Counted from the first letter of the stretch, positions 52,113 through 61,185 are shown. The stretch is DNA of 64,000 nt from Herbinix sp. (GCA_029240245.1 JARBTJ010000005.1:1-64000), one strand, 5' to 3'. Numbers and translations: made by a program. The notes: a model not told the origin generated them from the letters alone.

Positions 52113-52583
52113 ATGGAACCAAAACGTGTTTCAGATTCTATAACCGAACAGGTACAGATTTTGATGCCATCCCATATAAACGGAACAGACCGGCTGTTTG
52201 GCGGGCAGCTGGTGGAATGGATCGATGTCGTGGCAGCAGTTGTTGCCAGACGCCATTCCGGCTGCAATGTAACAACTGCTGCCATAGACAATTTGCAGTT
52301 TAAGGCAGGCGCTTATATAAATAACACACTTGTACTAATTGGCCGTATAACCTATGTCGGTCATACCTCTATGGAGGTTCGAGTTGATACCTATGTGGAG
52401 GATTTAACCGGTTTCCGCAAGGTAGTGAACCGTGCTTATCTCGTATTGGTTGCACTTGATTCCGAAGGAAATCCGAATGAAGTCCCAAGACTTTTGTTGG
52501 AGAATGAATCAGAACGGGCCGAATGGGAATCCGGAAAAAAACGCCACGCACTGCGACACAGACGACGAAAGGAAGGCTTTTAA
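52113..52583 (+). CDS. Acyl-CoA thioesterase (hotdog, YkhA/YciA-type)
   Basis: NGTDRLFGGQLVEWIDVVAAVVARRHSGCNVTTAAIDNLQF. Confidence 0.93.
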   Translation: MEPKRVSDSITEQVQILMPSHINGTDRLFGGQLVEWIDVVAAVVARRHSGCNVTTAAIDNLQFKAGAYINNTLVLIGRITYVGHTSMEVRVDTYVEDLTGFRKVVNRAYLVLVALDSEGNPNEVPRLLLENESERAEWESGKKRHALRHRRRKEGF

Positions 52584-52679
52584 ATACCCGTATTCATAGC
52601 TGTTCATGTTGTAGGCCTTGTTGAAATGGGCGTAGCAGCATAACAGCTTTTCTAATATCGCTTCCATTGTGCGCCTTAT

Positions 52680-53423
52680 TTATTCTTCTTTTTCTATGGA
52701 CGCAGCCTTTCTCACCGCATCCTCCAAGGTCATACCTGCAAATGCCTGTGCATCTATGACTCTTCCACTTTTTTTATCATCCAGAAAAGCACCGATTACC
52801 ATACCCGGAATAACGCTATCCACCGAATTTGGAGCATGTGGTCCTCCCAAATCAGTGTTACACCAGCCGGGCTTGACTAAATTGATCATGACATTGGTGC
52901 CTTCCAATCTTGAACCTAAATCCTTCGTAACCTTATCCAGAGCAGCTTTACTTGCTGAATATCCTGCCTGTTGCGGTTCATTTTTAATTCCACTGGTTGT
53001 ATTGATGATTCTTCCAAAACCTCTTTCTACCATTTTAGGAATGAAACGGTAGCAAATCATCATCGGTGTAATTGTATTAATGATGAAACTTTGAGTAAAA
53101 TCCTCGGGCGGTGTTTTAAAAAAGTCATGGCGGTAAGCAACCTGGACTCCGGCATCATTAAAAATAATATCGATATGGGTTTCTTTTTCCTCTATCTCAA
53201 CAAACATACGGTTAACCGCATTGAGATCGGATAATTCAGCCTGGACTGCATAGGCATCTACACCGAGAGCTTTCACTTCCTCGAGCACCTTTTCTGTATG
53301 AGAGATACACCTGCTGTGAAGCACCAGATTACATCCCATTTCTGCCATGCTTAGCGCTATTCTGTAGCCAATTCCTCTGCTGGCACCGGTGATTAGTGCC
53401 CATTTTCCCTTAACCTTAGTCAT
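52680..53423 (-). CDS. Short-chain dehydrogenase/reductase
   Basis: ALITGASRGIGYRIALSMAEMG...YSASKAALDKVTKDL. Confidence 0.95.
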   Translation of the reverse strand: MTKVKGKWALITGASRGIGYRIALSMAEMGCNLVLHSRCISHTEKVLEEVKALGVDAYAVQAELSDLNAVNRMFVEIEEKETHIDIIFNDAGVQVAYRHDFFKTPPEDFTQSFIINTITPMMICYRFIPKMVERGFGRIINTTSGIKNEPQQAGYSASKAALDKVTKDLGSRLEGTNVMINLVKPGWCNTDLGGPHAPNSVDSVIPGMVIGAFLDDKKSGRVIDAQAFAGMTLEDAVRKAASIEKEE

Positions 53424-53795
53424 GCAATATACCTCCGTAATACGATTAAACTATTTTTACCATCTCTTATGGGATTATCAATTCAATTTGATTTTCTGTC
53501 ATATAAAATTCCTTCTCCAGTGACAAATATATGGAATACCTCCATTCCATGATCTCAATTATTATTCATAAATGTAGCTAGTAATATTCGGTATTGATGA
53601 ATAAATGTGATGAATTACATGTAATTAAATTCTAACATCGATATGAATAACTGGCTGATCCGGAACCCATTTTCGTATGGTATGAAGATACGAGGATTCC
53701 TTATATTTTAGGCATTTTCTTAAAGTTGTTTATTACAATACCATTAAAATGAGGGTACTGTGGATAAAACTACGGAAACTCAAGAAATAATCATA

Positions 53796-53824
53796 TTGAC
53801 ATAAATATTTCCATGTGTTAATCT
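53796..53824 (+). promoter_or_regulatory. Candidate sigma-A promoter for the aspS leader
   Basis: TTGACA (53796-53801), 17-bp spacer, TAATCT (53819-53824) with TGn extension; -10 is imperfect. Confidence 0.5.
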
Positions 53825-54007
53825 GATACAAATTAATGGCAGCATGATTGTCTTGCAAAGATAAGCGGGCCATGAAAAGAATAGCAAAAGCAACTATTCT
53901 ACGTGATTGATGTCAATTAGTATGAGCGTTAGTTTGAAGCTGGTCACACTGAGGTTCGTGTTTTTCGACCAAATGCAAGCAAACATTTTCAAATTTGGAG
54001 GTAGTAT

Positions 54008-54052
54008 ATGCAATTCGTATATGTAAATCTGAACAGGGACGACGATAGATAG
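54008..54052 (+). CDS. Candidate leader peptide MQFVYVNLNRDDDR
   Basis: SD GGAGG 53997-54001, ATG 54008, Asp-Asp-Asp (GAC GAC GAT) just before the stop; followed by mutually exclusive hairpins. Confidence 0.45.
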   Translation: MQFVYVNLNRDDDR

Positions 54053-54105
54053 CGCTTGTACTTATGATTTTCCGGGTACAGGCGCTTACAGTCTTGTGCC
54101 TGTGT
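54052..54105 (+). promoter_or_regulatory. Two mutually exclusive hairpins sharing 54076-54085
   Basis: A: GCGCTTGTAC (54052-54061) with GTACAGGCGC (54076-54085); B: GTACAGGCGC with GTGCCTGTGT (54096-54105). Confidence 0.55.
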
Positions 54106-54144
54106 GGAGGATCATATGATGTACTAAAATAATCATATAATAAC

Positions 54145-54183
54145 CACATCGGTAAATGTTATATTTCCCGGTGTGTTTTTTTT
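54145..54183 (+). terminator. Intrinsic terminator upstream of aspS
   Basis: CACATCGG...CCGGTGTG followed by 8 T. Confidence 0.8.
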
Positions 54184-54420
54184 ATCTAAAAATAGTACTT
54201 CGAAGGAGTTTTGACCGAATATTGGTCTCAAAGGAAGGGTGGTGATCGTATGGAACATATAGATTATGTTCGCACTGATCAATGGAAGGCTATCATAAAT
54301 TAATTGCATCTTTTGCAGTAGATAGAGACTGAATATGTTATTTTTGATAATACGAATGGTCAAGCAAAGCATGCGGGCCATTGTAAGAATAAAGATTATG
54401 ATGTAACTGACTAACGTATG

Positions 54421-54456
54421 ATCATAACAATTTAATCAATCATAACAATTTAATCA
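54421..54456. repeat. Perfect 18-bp tandem duplication just upstream of aspS
   Basis: atcataacaatttaatca x2. Confidence 0.95.
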
Positions 54457-54492
54457 ATCACAATAAGAAAAGTACATGGAGGAAATGATATT

Positions 54493-55818
54493 ATGAATAA
54501 AATAAACGGTAACCTCAAACAACGATTTGTTCAACCCGAAGAATTATATAGTTTCATCGGCAAAGTAGTGACATTACAGGGTTCAGTATATAAAATCAGG
54601 CTGATGAGCGGATTTGCCTTTGTTATCCTTCGGACGAAAAGAAGTATGGTTCAATGTATCTATAGTCAGGAATTTGCATGTTTCCCCCTGGAAAACATAA
54701 AGGAAGAAGCCTGCCTGATATTAACCGGTGAAGTGGTGGCGGAGGAACGGTCGAAAACCGGTTATGAGCTAAGGATGCTTGATGTTGAGGTACTTTCCTC
54801 TCCTGTGGAAGAGTCTCCGGTGGTTATTAATAATAAATGCATGGAGACCTCCTTAGAAACCTTATTGGATTTTCGTCCGATCACTCTTAGAAATGAGAAG
54901 GAGCGTGCTATCTTCAAGCTGCAGGAAGGAATTTGCAGAGGAATTCGTCAGTTTCTAACTGCACAGCAGTTTACTGAAATCCATTCTCCAAAGCTCGTAT
55001 ACGCCGGAGCGGAAGGTGGAGCTAATATTTTTAAACTGGACTATTTCGGCGGCGAGGCTTTTCTGGCACAAAGTCCTCAGTTTTATAAGCAGATGATGGT
55101 TGGCGTTTATGAGCGTGTATTTGAAATCGCTCCTGTTTACCGAGCTGAAAAGCATGATACTTCCAGACATTTAAATGAATATATCAGTGTTGACTTTGAA
55201 ATGGGATACATTGAAGGTTTTGAAGACATCATGCAGATGGAAACAAAGCTCCTGTTCGAAATACTGGAATTTCTTAAAACAGAATACACCTTCGAATTAA
55301 AGCTTCTTAATGTAAAGCTACCCGCCATTACAGAAATACCAGCAATCGCATTTACGGAGGCGAAACAATTAATTGCTCAGGAATACAACCGTGCGATCAC
55401 CGATCTGGAGGATTTTGAACCGGAGGAGGAAAAACTGCTTTATGAATTAATCAAGAAAAAGACAGGAAGCGAATTTGTATTTGTTACTCATTATCCTAGT
55501 AAGAAACGTCCCTTTTATGCCATGGAGGATCAGGAAAATCCGGACGTAACACTAAGTTTTGACTTATTATTTCGCGGTCTTGAAATCACAACCGGTGGAC
55601 AGCGAATTCATAATTATGAGGAACAACTTAATAAAATGAAACGTCGGGGCATGAATCCTGAAGCTTTTGAAAGCTATCTGATGATTCACAAACATGGTAT
55701 GCCACCGCATGGTGGTCTTGGTCTTGGATTGGAGCGTTTTACCAGTCGACTACTGGAACAAACTAATGTCCGATATTCCTCTCTTTTCCCACGGGATATG
55801 AAACGATTAGTTCCGTAG
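54493..55818 (+). CDS. aspS: Archaeal/eukaryotic-type (AspRS2-like) aspartyl-tRNA synthetase, ~440 aa
   Basis: Class II motifs: FTEIHSPKLVYAGAEGGANIFKLDYFGGEAFLAQSPQFYKQ; FEIAPVYRAEKHDTSRHLNEY; GLGLGLERF; short form lacking the bacterial GAD insertion. Confidence 0.9.
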   Translation: MNKINGNLKQRFVQPEELYSFIGKVVTLQGSVYKIRLMSGFAFVILRTKRSMVQCIYSQEFACFPLENIKEEACLILTGEVVAEERSKTGYELRMLDVEVLSSPVEESPVVINNKCMETSLETLLDFRPITLRNEKERAIFKLQEGICRGIRQFLTAQQFTEIHSPKLVYAGAEGGANIFKLDYFGGEAFLAQSPQFYKQMMVGVYERVFEIAPVYRAEKHDTSRHLNEYISVDFEMGYIEGFEDIMQMETKLLFEILEFLKTEYTFELKLLNVKLPAITEIPAIAFTEAKQLIAQEYNRAITDLEDFEPEEEKLLYELIKKKTGSEFVFVTHYPSKKRPFYAMEDQENPDVTLSFDLLFRGLEITTGGQRIHNYEEQLNKMKRRGMNPEAFESYLMIHKHGMPPHGGLGLGLERFTSRLLEQTNVRYSSLFPRDMKRLVP

Positions 55819-55911
55819 ATTGTCTGCAATTCTTTATAACGAAGCCATAAGTTCATCACTTTCGAATAATCAACCACTGTCATGCTCCTCAGGATAAAGA
55901 ACCAAGATAAA

Positions 55912-55948
55912 AAATAACCTCAGATTTTTACGTTTTCTGAGGTTATTT
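55912..55948. terminator. Terminator after aspS
   Basis: AAATAACCTCAGA...TCTGAGGTTATTT. Confidence 0.8.
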
Positions 55949-56017
55949 GAGATTTTATTTTATTTCTGAATGTTATTTCATTTCTCTTCATTAATTTCAT
56001 AGCTATAAAATTTTTCA

Positions 56018-56118
56018 AAAGGCGCTACACACATTTCCAGAGACTACCTAGCGAAATGTCTTACATTAATAAAATATTACCTTATAAATCACCAAAAGTG
56101 CTTATGTCATTTTAATTT
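56018..56118. repeat. Strongly decayed relative of the 120-bp element
   Basis: tttcaaaaggcgctacacacatttcc ... caccaaaagtgcttatgtcatttta resemble the two arms. Confidence 0.5.
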
Positions 56119-56175
56119 GTCAATTGTTTATAAATATACTTCCAAATCACAAATACTTTATTGACTCACATTTTA

Positions 56176-56544
56176 TTACCGCAATGAATCTAATTGTTCT
56201 TTTCTATGCTCCTGTTTTTCTTTTGCATTTCGGAACGTCTTCTCATCCATGTGATCAGCATTATGATTAAGATATCCTTCCGTATAAATTAAACGCTTTT
56301 CCGTGTTATCTTTGTAATTGTTGCTATAGTTATCACCATACGCTATTTTATTTTTCAAATTTTCAATTTCCTGCTGACGCTCTTCCTGAAGCTCTCTTGC
56401 ATGCTCCAAATTCTCAGGAGAAGAGGAAATATCCGCATGCTGCTCCAGATGACGTTCCGTACGTGTCTGCTTTTCCACTATATTAACCAAATGATCAATT
56501 CGACGTTCATTTTCAGCACTACGACAATTTTTATTATTATCCAT
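56176..56544 (-). CDS. Small highly charged protein with two internal ~35-aa repeats, unknown function
   Basis: TERHLEQHADISSSPENLEHARELQEERQQEIENLK vs TEGYLNHNADHMDEKTFRNAKEKQEHRKEQLDSLR; start MDNNKN. Confidence 0.65.
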   Translation of the reverse strand: MDNNKNCRSAENERRIDHLVNIVEKQTRTERHLEQHADISSSPENLEHARELQEERQQEIENLKNKIAYGDNYSNNYKDNTEKRLIYTEGYLNHNADHMDEKTFRNAKEKQEHRKEQLDSLR

Positions 56545-56755
56545 GTTTTCCCACCCTTTCATATCCTATTCGAGAAGTTTATCTCGAATTTATTTTTTCC
56601 GATGCTGTTCTTTTTCATACTAAAATACGACTGGATGAAAGAATGCCTTATTGCCAATTTATGAATTTTCTGCCTATTATAAATTAACATTTGGTTTACC
56701 AGATATCTACCATTAAATTTTTTAAAAACAACCTAATCAAATAATATCAATGCTC

Positions 56756-57580
56756 TTAAACTCCTTTTAAATTTCTCATATAATAAAACATATACTGTTG
56801 GACAATCCCTGCATATCCATCATAAATCTTCACATCGAAACGGTTATCGTAGATTTCCTTCAGTACCTTGGCAATCCATACGTCCACCGGAAAAGCTTCA
56901 ATATGATGTAAACCGTATAGCAAAATGCAGTTTGCAACCTTATTACCAATTCCACGAATCTTTTTTAAAACAGCTGCTGCCTCTTCAAAAGAACACCCCA
57001 TTAGCTTTTCCAATGGAAGCTCACCCTGAACAACAGCCTGTGCGGCATTAATTATGTATTCATCTCTGTAACCAAGCTTAAGCTCCCTTAAATCCTTCGC
57101 AGATGCTTTTGCCAAACGATCCGGTGACGGAAATGTGTAATATGTGACACCTTCGCCTTGATCGCTCCTTCTTTTTTCTCCGTATCGCTCACAAATACGT
57201 TCAATGCAGTTTTTTATGGAGGGTATATTTTTGTTCTGCGATATAATGTAGCTGATTAGCATTTCAAAGGGTTCTTGTTTCAGAATCCGTATTCCTTTCC
57301 CGTATTCAGCAGCTGCTTTCAGGAACTGATCCTTTCCTTGTATCAGTTCTTTCACAATACGGTCATAATCATACTTAAAATCGAAATACTCCACCCATCT
57401 CTCATGGAAATCCTCTTCACTACAGCTGATATTGACGGTTTCCTCGTCGAGCTGCTCCAATTCAATATAAGTACCATAAGCTATCATACTAAATTTATTT
57501 TCACTAATTTCATTCATACGAAAGCATTGTCCGGAATTAGCGATTTGAGCGATGTTAAAATTTTTACTTCGAATGAGCAT
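56756..57580 (-). CDS. OGG1-type 8-oxoguanine DNA glycosylase
   Basis: HhH: LKKIRGIGNKVANCILLYGLHHIEAFPVDVWIAKVL; SYIISQNKNIPSIKNCIERICERYG. Confidence 0.93.
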   Translation of the reverse strand: MLIRSKNFNIAQIANSGQCFRMNEISENKFSMIAYGTYIELEQLDEETVNISCSEEDFHERWVEYFDFKYDYDRIVKELIQGKDQFLKAAAEYGKGIRILKQEPFEMLISYIISQNKNIPSIKNCIERICERYGEKRRSDQGEGVTYYTFPSPDRLAKASAKDLRELKLGYRDEYIINAAQAVVQGELPLEKLMGCSFEEAAAVLKKIRGIGNKVANCILLYGLHHIEAFPVDVWIAKVLKEIYDNRFDVKIYDGYAGIVQQYMFYYMRNLKGV

Positions 57581-57770
57581 TCTGATTTCTCCGTCCTTTC
57601 ATACATGAATTTATATAGGCCATTGTGAAACAAAATAATATTTGCTATTGTACATACAACCTATACTATTCTTTCGCTCCATCACTACCTAGTGCTTAAC
57701 TTGTATTACAGGATAATATATAAAAAATTTATAGGATATAACATGAATTTCATACAACTAATAACATTGA

Positions 57771-57877
57771 TTATCTTAAAATTTATCTTATAATATATCT
57801 TATAATATGTCTTAAAATTTATCATAAATTTATCTTAAAATTTATCTTATAATATATCTTATAATTTATCATAGATT
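57771..57877. repeat. 12-bp AT-rich tandem repeat with higher-order duplication
   Basis: Nine units of ttatcttaWaat type; three-unit order repeated after 59 bp. Confidence 0.85.
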
Positions 57878-57968
57878 ATGCTATAGTGAAATCAGAATTT
57901 ATCAGTGAATTACTGGTATATTAATCAGCTTAAGTTTACACAAATGAAATGGAGGAATTCATCACAGC

Positions 57969-59405
57969 ATGTTCAATAACATAATGTTTGTACATAGGTA
58001 TCTTATGGGTCAGATCAGACGAATTTACTTTATGGCACTGCCGGAGAGTAAAGAGGACTTTAAAAAGAGCCGAATTTTTTATACTACCGCCGACACTGCT
58101 GCACAAACGATAGCTCAGTTAGCTGGCGGTACCTTTTTGGCCACTTTAATGTCCTACTGCAGCATATCGGATGCCAATATCGGAATTATCACCTCCTTAG
58201 TTAGCTTTGCTGCCTTATCACAGTTGTTCCTGGTAAATTTTTTCAAACGTATAAAAAAATATAAACTGCTGGTATGCTTAACCGCACTGCAACGTATTTT
58301 ATTTGCAGTCTTATATTTTATTCCCTTATTGGCCATCGGCGGCACCTCCAAAGCCACTATCATTGTTTTACTATATTTTGTGGGACAGGTTTTTGTGCAA
58401 ATCGGTCTTCCTGCTTCCCAGGATTGGATCGCCAGCTTAGTGCCGGGCAAATTAAGAGGTAAGTATTTCTCCATCAAGGATTCTGTAGCGGTCTTCGTAG
58501 TATCCAGTACTATGCTACTGTCCGGTGTAATCCTCGATTACTTTAAACCAAGAAATCTCCTGACTGGTTTTATCATCATCGGTATTTTAATTTTCCTATT
58601 GACTCTTTTGAACGTGATTGCATTATCCAAAATGAAAGAACCTAAGCTCTCTTATACTAACGAAAATGGCAAAGAAATGCACGGAAGACTGGCGAAAAAG
58701 GCAAAAGAAGATTTAAAGACGGATAAAGCATCTGAGCTTGGTATACTTTCCGAATTAAAGGTAGCCTTCCTCGACCGGAAATTTCGTAAGGCATTTACCA
58801 TCCAGTGTCTGTACACCTTTGCTTTTTTCATATGCCTTCCTTTTAATGCCAGTTATCAGATTAATGATTTATCACTTCCTTATACCTTTATAATGCTGAT
58901 AAGTTTTATTGCTAATTTATATCGTATTTATATTACTCCAAAATTCGGACGCCTGGCTGATAAACACGGTATGGCTAAAATACTACGGTATACTCTGTTT
59001 GCTTTGGGCCTCAGCTCCCTCGCCGTGACTTTTACCGTACCCGCGAATGCCTATCCCTTATTTATCATTTCCACTGTTTTCGGTTCAACGGCATGGGCTT
59101 TTGTTGGTATCGGATTGTTCGGGGTACAGCTGGATTTCTTTAAAAGCGAGAAACGTATGGTCTGGTTAACCATTACTTCTTCTCTTTCGGGCATTTTTGG
59201 GTTCCTGTTTTCAATCCTTGGAGGCATGATCCTGGATTATCTCCAGAAAGCAGACTTTCACCTGTTCGGAATTAAGATATATGCTCAGCAGGTGCTTAAC
59301 CTGATCGGATTTTTAATCATTTTGATTGCGGTATATTATATAAAATATCATATTGAAACTGAAAAGATTGATTCGAATCGCCTTGACGGAAGAGTGAAGG
59401 CCTAA
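57969..59405 (+). CDS. Major facilitator superfamily transporter
   Basis: 12-TM pattern; QDWIASLVPGKLRGKYFSIKDSV; FGRLADKHGMAKIL. Confidence 0.88.
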   Translation: MFNNIMFVHRYLMGQIRRIYFMALPESKEDFKKSRIFYTTADTAAQTIAQLAGGTFLATLMSYCSISDANIGIITSLVSFAALSQLFLVNFFKRIKKYKLLVCLTALQRILFAVLYFIPLLAIGGTSKATIIVLLYFVGQVFVQIGLPASQDWIASLVPGKLRGKYFSIKDSVAVFVVSSTMLLSGVILDYFKPRNLLTGFIIIGILIFLLTLLNVIALSKMKEPKLSYTNENGKEMHGRLAKKAKEDLKTDKASELGILSELKVAFLDRKFRKAFTIQCLYTFAFFICLPFNASYQINDLSLPYTFIMLISFIANLYRIYITPKFGRLADKHGMAKILRYTLFALGLSSLAVTFTVPANAYPLFIISTVFGSTAWAFVGIGLFGVQLDFFKSEKRMVWLTITSSLSGIFGFLFSILGGMILDYLQKADFHLFGIKIYAQQVLNLIGFLIILIAVYYIKYHIETEKIDSNRLDGRVKA

Positions 59406-59430
59406 CCATTTTTACATGAACATAAACTAT

Positions 59431-59496
59431 AAAAAGAGAGCCCTATTTGCACCCCATAATAGCAATTCAATCGGGGACAGGAAAGGCTCTCTTTTT
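59431..59496. terminator. Terminator after MFS gene
   Basis: AAAAAGAGAGCC...GGCTCTCTTTTT. Confidence 0.8.
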
Positions 59497-59764
59497 CGTA
59501 TTAAAAGCCCTGGTGTTCCCCATGATGTGGCATTGAAAGGTACGGACATTTTATTGAAGCGTAATCATAAAAGGATCGAAAGTCATGGTTGCAACCGTTT
59601 TAAAGCTTTTTAAATTGAACGTATCTTGGCAGGAATCCAAAATCCGGTGACTAATTTTGAGATTCTGAAAGAGACCCCTACTACCGCAGTAGTAGACGTA
59701 CATGACAGTATTGGGACGCATTGGGATATATTGGGATATAAAAAGAAAGTAAGTTATTTTGATA

Positions 59765-59793
59765 TTGACATTTGGTTAGTTATTATATATAAT
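59765..59793 (+). promoter_or_regulatory. Consensus sigma-A promoter
   Basis: TTGACA - 17 bp - TATAAT (both hexamers perfect). Confidence 0.85.
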
Positions 59794-59796
59794 TAC

Positions 59797-59812
59797 AGCT
59801 GACAAGACAGCT
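59797..59812 (+). promoter_or_regulatory. Candidate operator AGCTG-ACAAGA-CAGCT overlapping the transcription start
   Basis: Perfect inverted repeat 3 bp downstream of the -10. Confidence 0.5.
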
Positions 59813-59936
59813 ATCAAGTCTCTTGTATACACCGGAGGACAATTACACTTTTTATAACTACCACACTCTCTGTACAGGATCTGACTGGTAAACAGGCTGA
59901 ATTAATAATTATGTAAAAAAGGAAGGTAAGATAAGT

Positions 59937-60497
59937 ATGAAAACCCAACATAACAAAGTATTATCCATGACGATTACAGCAATGCTCTGTGCCATCGGTA
60001 TTATGATTCCCCAAGTCGCACCCAGATTTGTCATGGGGCCGATTTCATTTACTCTTGCAAGCCATGTATCAATATTTATTGCCATGTTTATATCCCCGGT
60101 GACAGCTATTGCTGTTGCTATCGTTACAACCCTTGGTTTCTTAATTAATGGGTTTGCTCCCGAAATCGTATTAAGAGCGGCTTCCCATTTAATCTTTGCG
60201 GCACTTGGTTCCTTCCTACTTCAGAAGAATGGCGGTATTATGCAGTCGATGAAAAAAGCAACTGTTTTTTCCTTATTAATTGCCGTTGTGCATGCAGTTT
60301 CTGAAGTAACTGCTGTAGCAATTTTCTATCAGATTACCGGTGTAACCTCAAGCTCCTTCTTTAAAATGGTAATCATCGGTGTTGGCGCAGGTACTTTAAT
60401 TCACAGCATGATTGACTTTACCATCGCCGTACTTGTATGGAAGCCTCTACAGCACATCATCATGATACCGGCAAGTGCGAAAGTTAGAGTAAAATAA
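59937..60497 (+). CDS. niaX: ECF transporter S-component, probable niacin transporter NiaX-like
   Basis: ITAMLCAIGIMIPQVAPRFVMGPISFTLASHVSIFIAMFISPVTAIAVAIVTTLGFLINGF. Confidence 0.7.
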   Translation: MKTQHNKVLSMTITAMLCAIGIMIPQVAPRFVMGPISFTLASHVSIFIAMFISPVTAIAVAIVTTLGFLINGFAPEIVLRAASHLIFAALGSFLLQKNGGIMQSMKKATVFSLLIAVVHAVSEVTAVAIFYQITGVTSSSFFKMVIIGVGAGTLIHSMIDFTIAVLVWKPLQHIIMIPASAKVRVK

Positions 60498-60540
60498 CCA
60501 CCTTCTATTATAATAAATCATTGAATAGATTATGAGATAA

Positions 60541-60577
60541 AGTGCTTTTCCTCAATTGTATTGCGAGGGTAAGCACT
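60541..60577 (+). terminator. Terminator after niaX-like gene
   Basis: AGTGCTTTTCCTC...GAGGGTAAGCACT. Confidence 0.6.
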
Positions 60578-60661
60578 ATTCTTATCTGCATTAATGTAAA
60601 TCATTTACTATTGATATGATCTTTTGAGTATGGTAAGGTTTTATTAAAGGTGGTAATGATT

Positions 60662-61150
60662 ATGAAAAAAACTTACAACATCAAATTCATTTTATCATTA
60701 GTATTTTTAAGCTTTTTTATCGGAAGTGTTCCTGTATATGCATCAAGTCTATTCGATTCTGAGATTTTATACTATCTTGAGATGTATTTTAATTCACATA
60801 TTTCCGGGTTTACCAGCAAGATTGATCGTGAAAAGAATCAAAACATCCAAACGCATAAAGAGGAAATGAAAGATTACATAGACTCCTCTACCGCACAGGC
60901 TATATCTAACGTTGATGGTTTTGTTCAAAACGAGATCACTCGAATGGACCGTGAATTACGCAACTATATGGATAGCTTATATCAGCAGCTTCCGGATGCG
61001 TTAGCGGAGGATGAGGAATTGTTAAAGGAATATTTAACTAATTATGTGAATCAACAAATAGACAGTGCTAAGGATGAACTATTCACTGCACTCAGTATTG
61101 AAATTCAGAATCATATGATAGAAGAATTAGAAGGAAACACGCAAAACTAA
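60662..61150 (+). CDS. Secreted coiled-coil protein of unknown function
   Basis: Signal peptide MKKTYNIKFILSLVFLSFFIGSVPVYA|SS then charged, helix-rich sequence. Confidence 0.7.
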   Translation: MKKTYNIKFILSLVFLSFFIGSVPVYASSLFDSEILYYLEMYFNSHISGFTSKIDREKNQNIQTHKEEMKDYIDSSTAQAISNVDGFVQNEITRMDRELRNYMDSLYQQLPDALAEDEELLKEYLTNYVNQQIDSAKDELFTALSIEIQNHMIEELEGNTQN

Positions 61151-61185
61151 ACAACCTATTCCGTAACGATAAGAGTTTAAAATAG

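Noticed and set aside
53850-53880. c-di-GMP riboswitch-like piece (gcaaag...gcgggccat)
   Set aside because: Only a fragment resembles GEMM; conserved partner helices and the GNRA/receptor parts are not found.
54226-54250. T-box-like string (tctcaaaggaagggtggtgatcg) upstream of aspS
   Set aside because: Only AGGGTGG matches; the ACCGCG part and a following terminator/antiterminator are absent, and the real terminator lies upstream. Not called as a T-box.
54133-54381. 82-aa minus-strand ORF upstream of aspS
   Set aside because: No RBS or family signal and overlaps a strong plus-strand terminator.
59416-59613. 65-aa ORF downstream of MFS gene
   Set aside because: Spans the intrinsic terminator hairpin; no coding signal.
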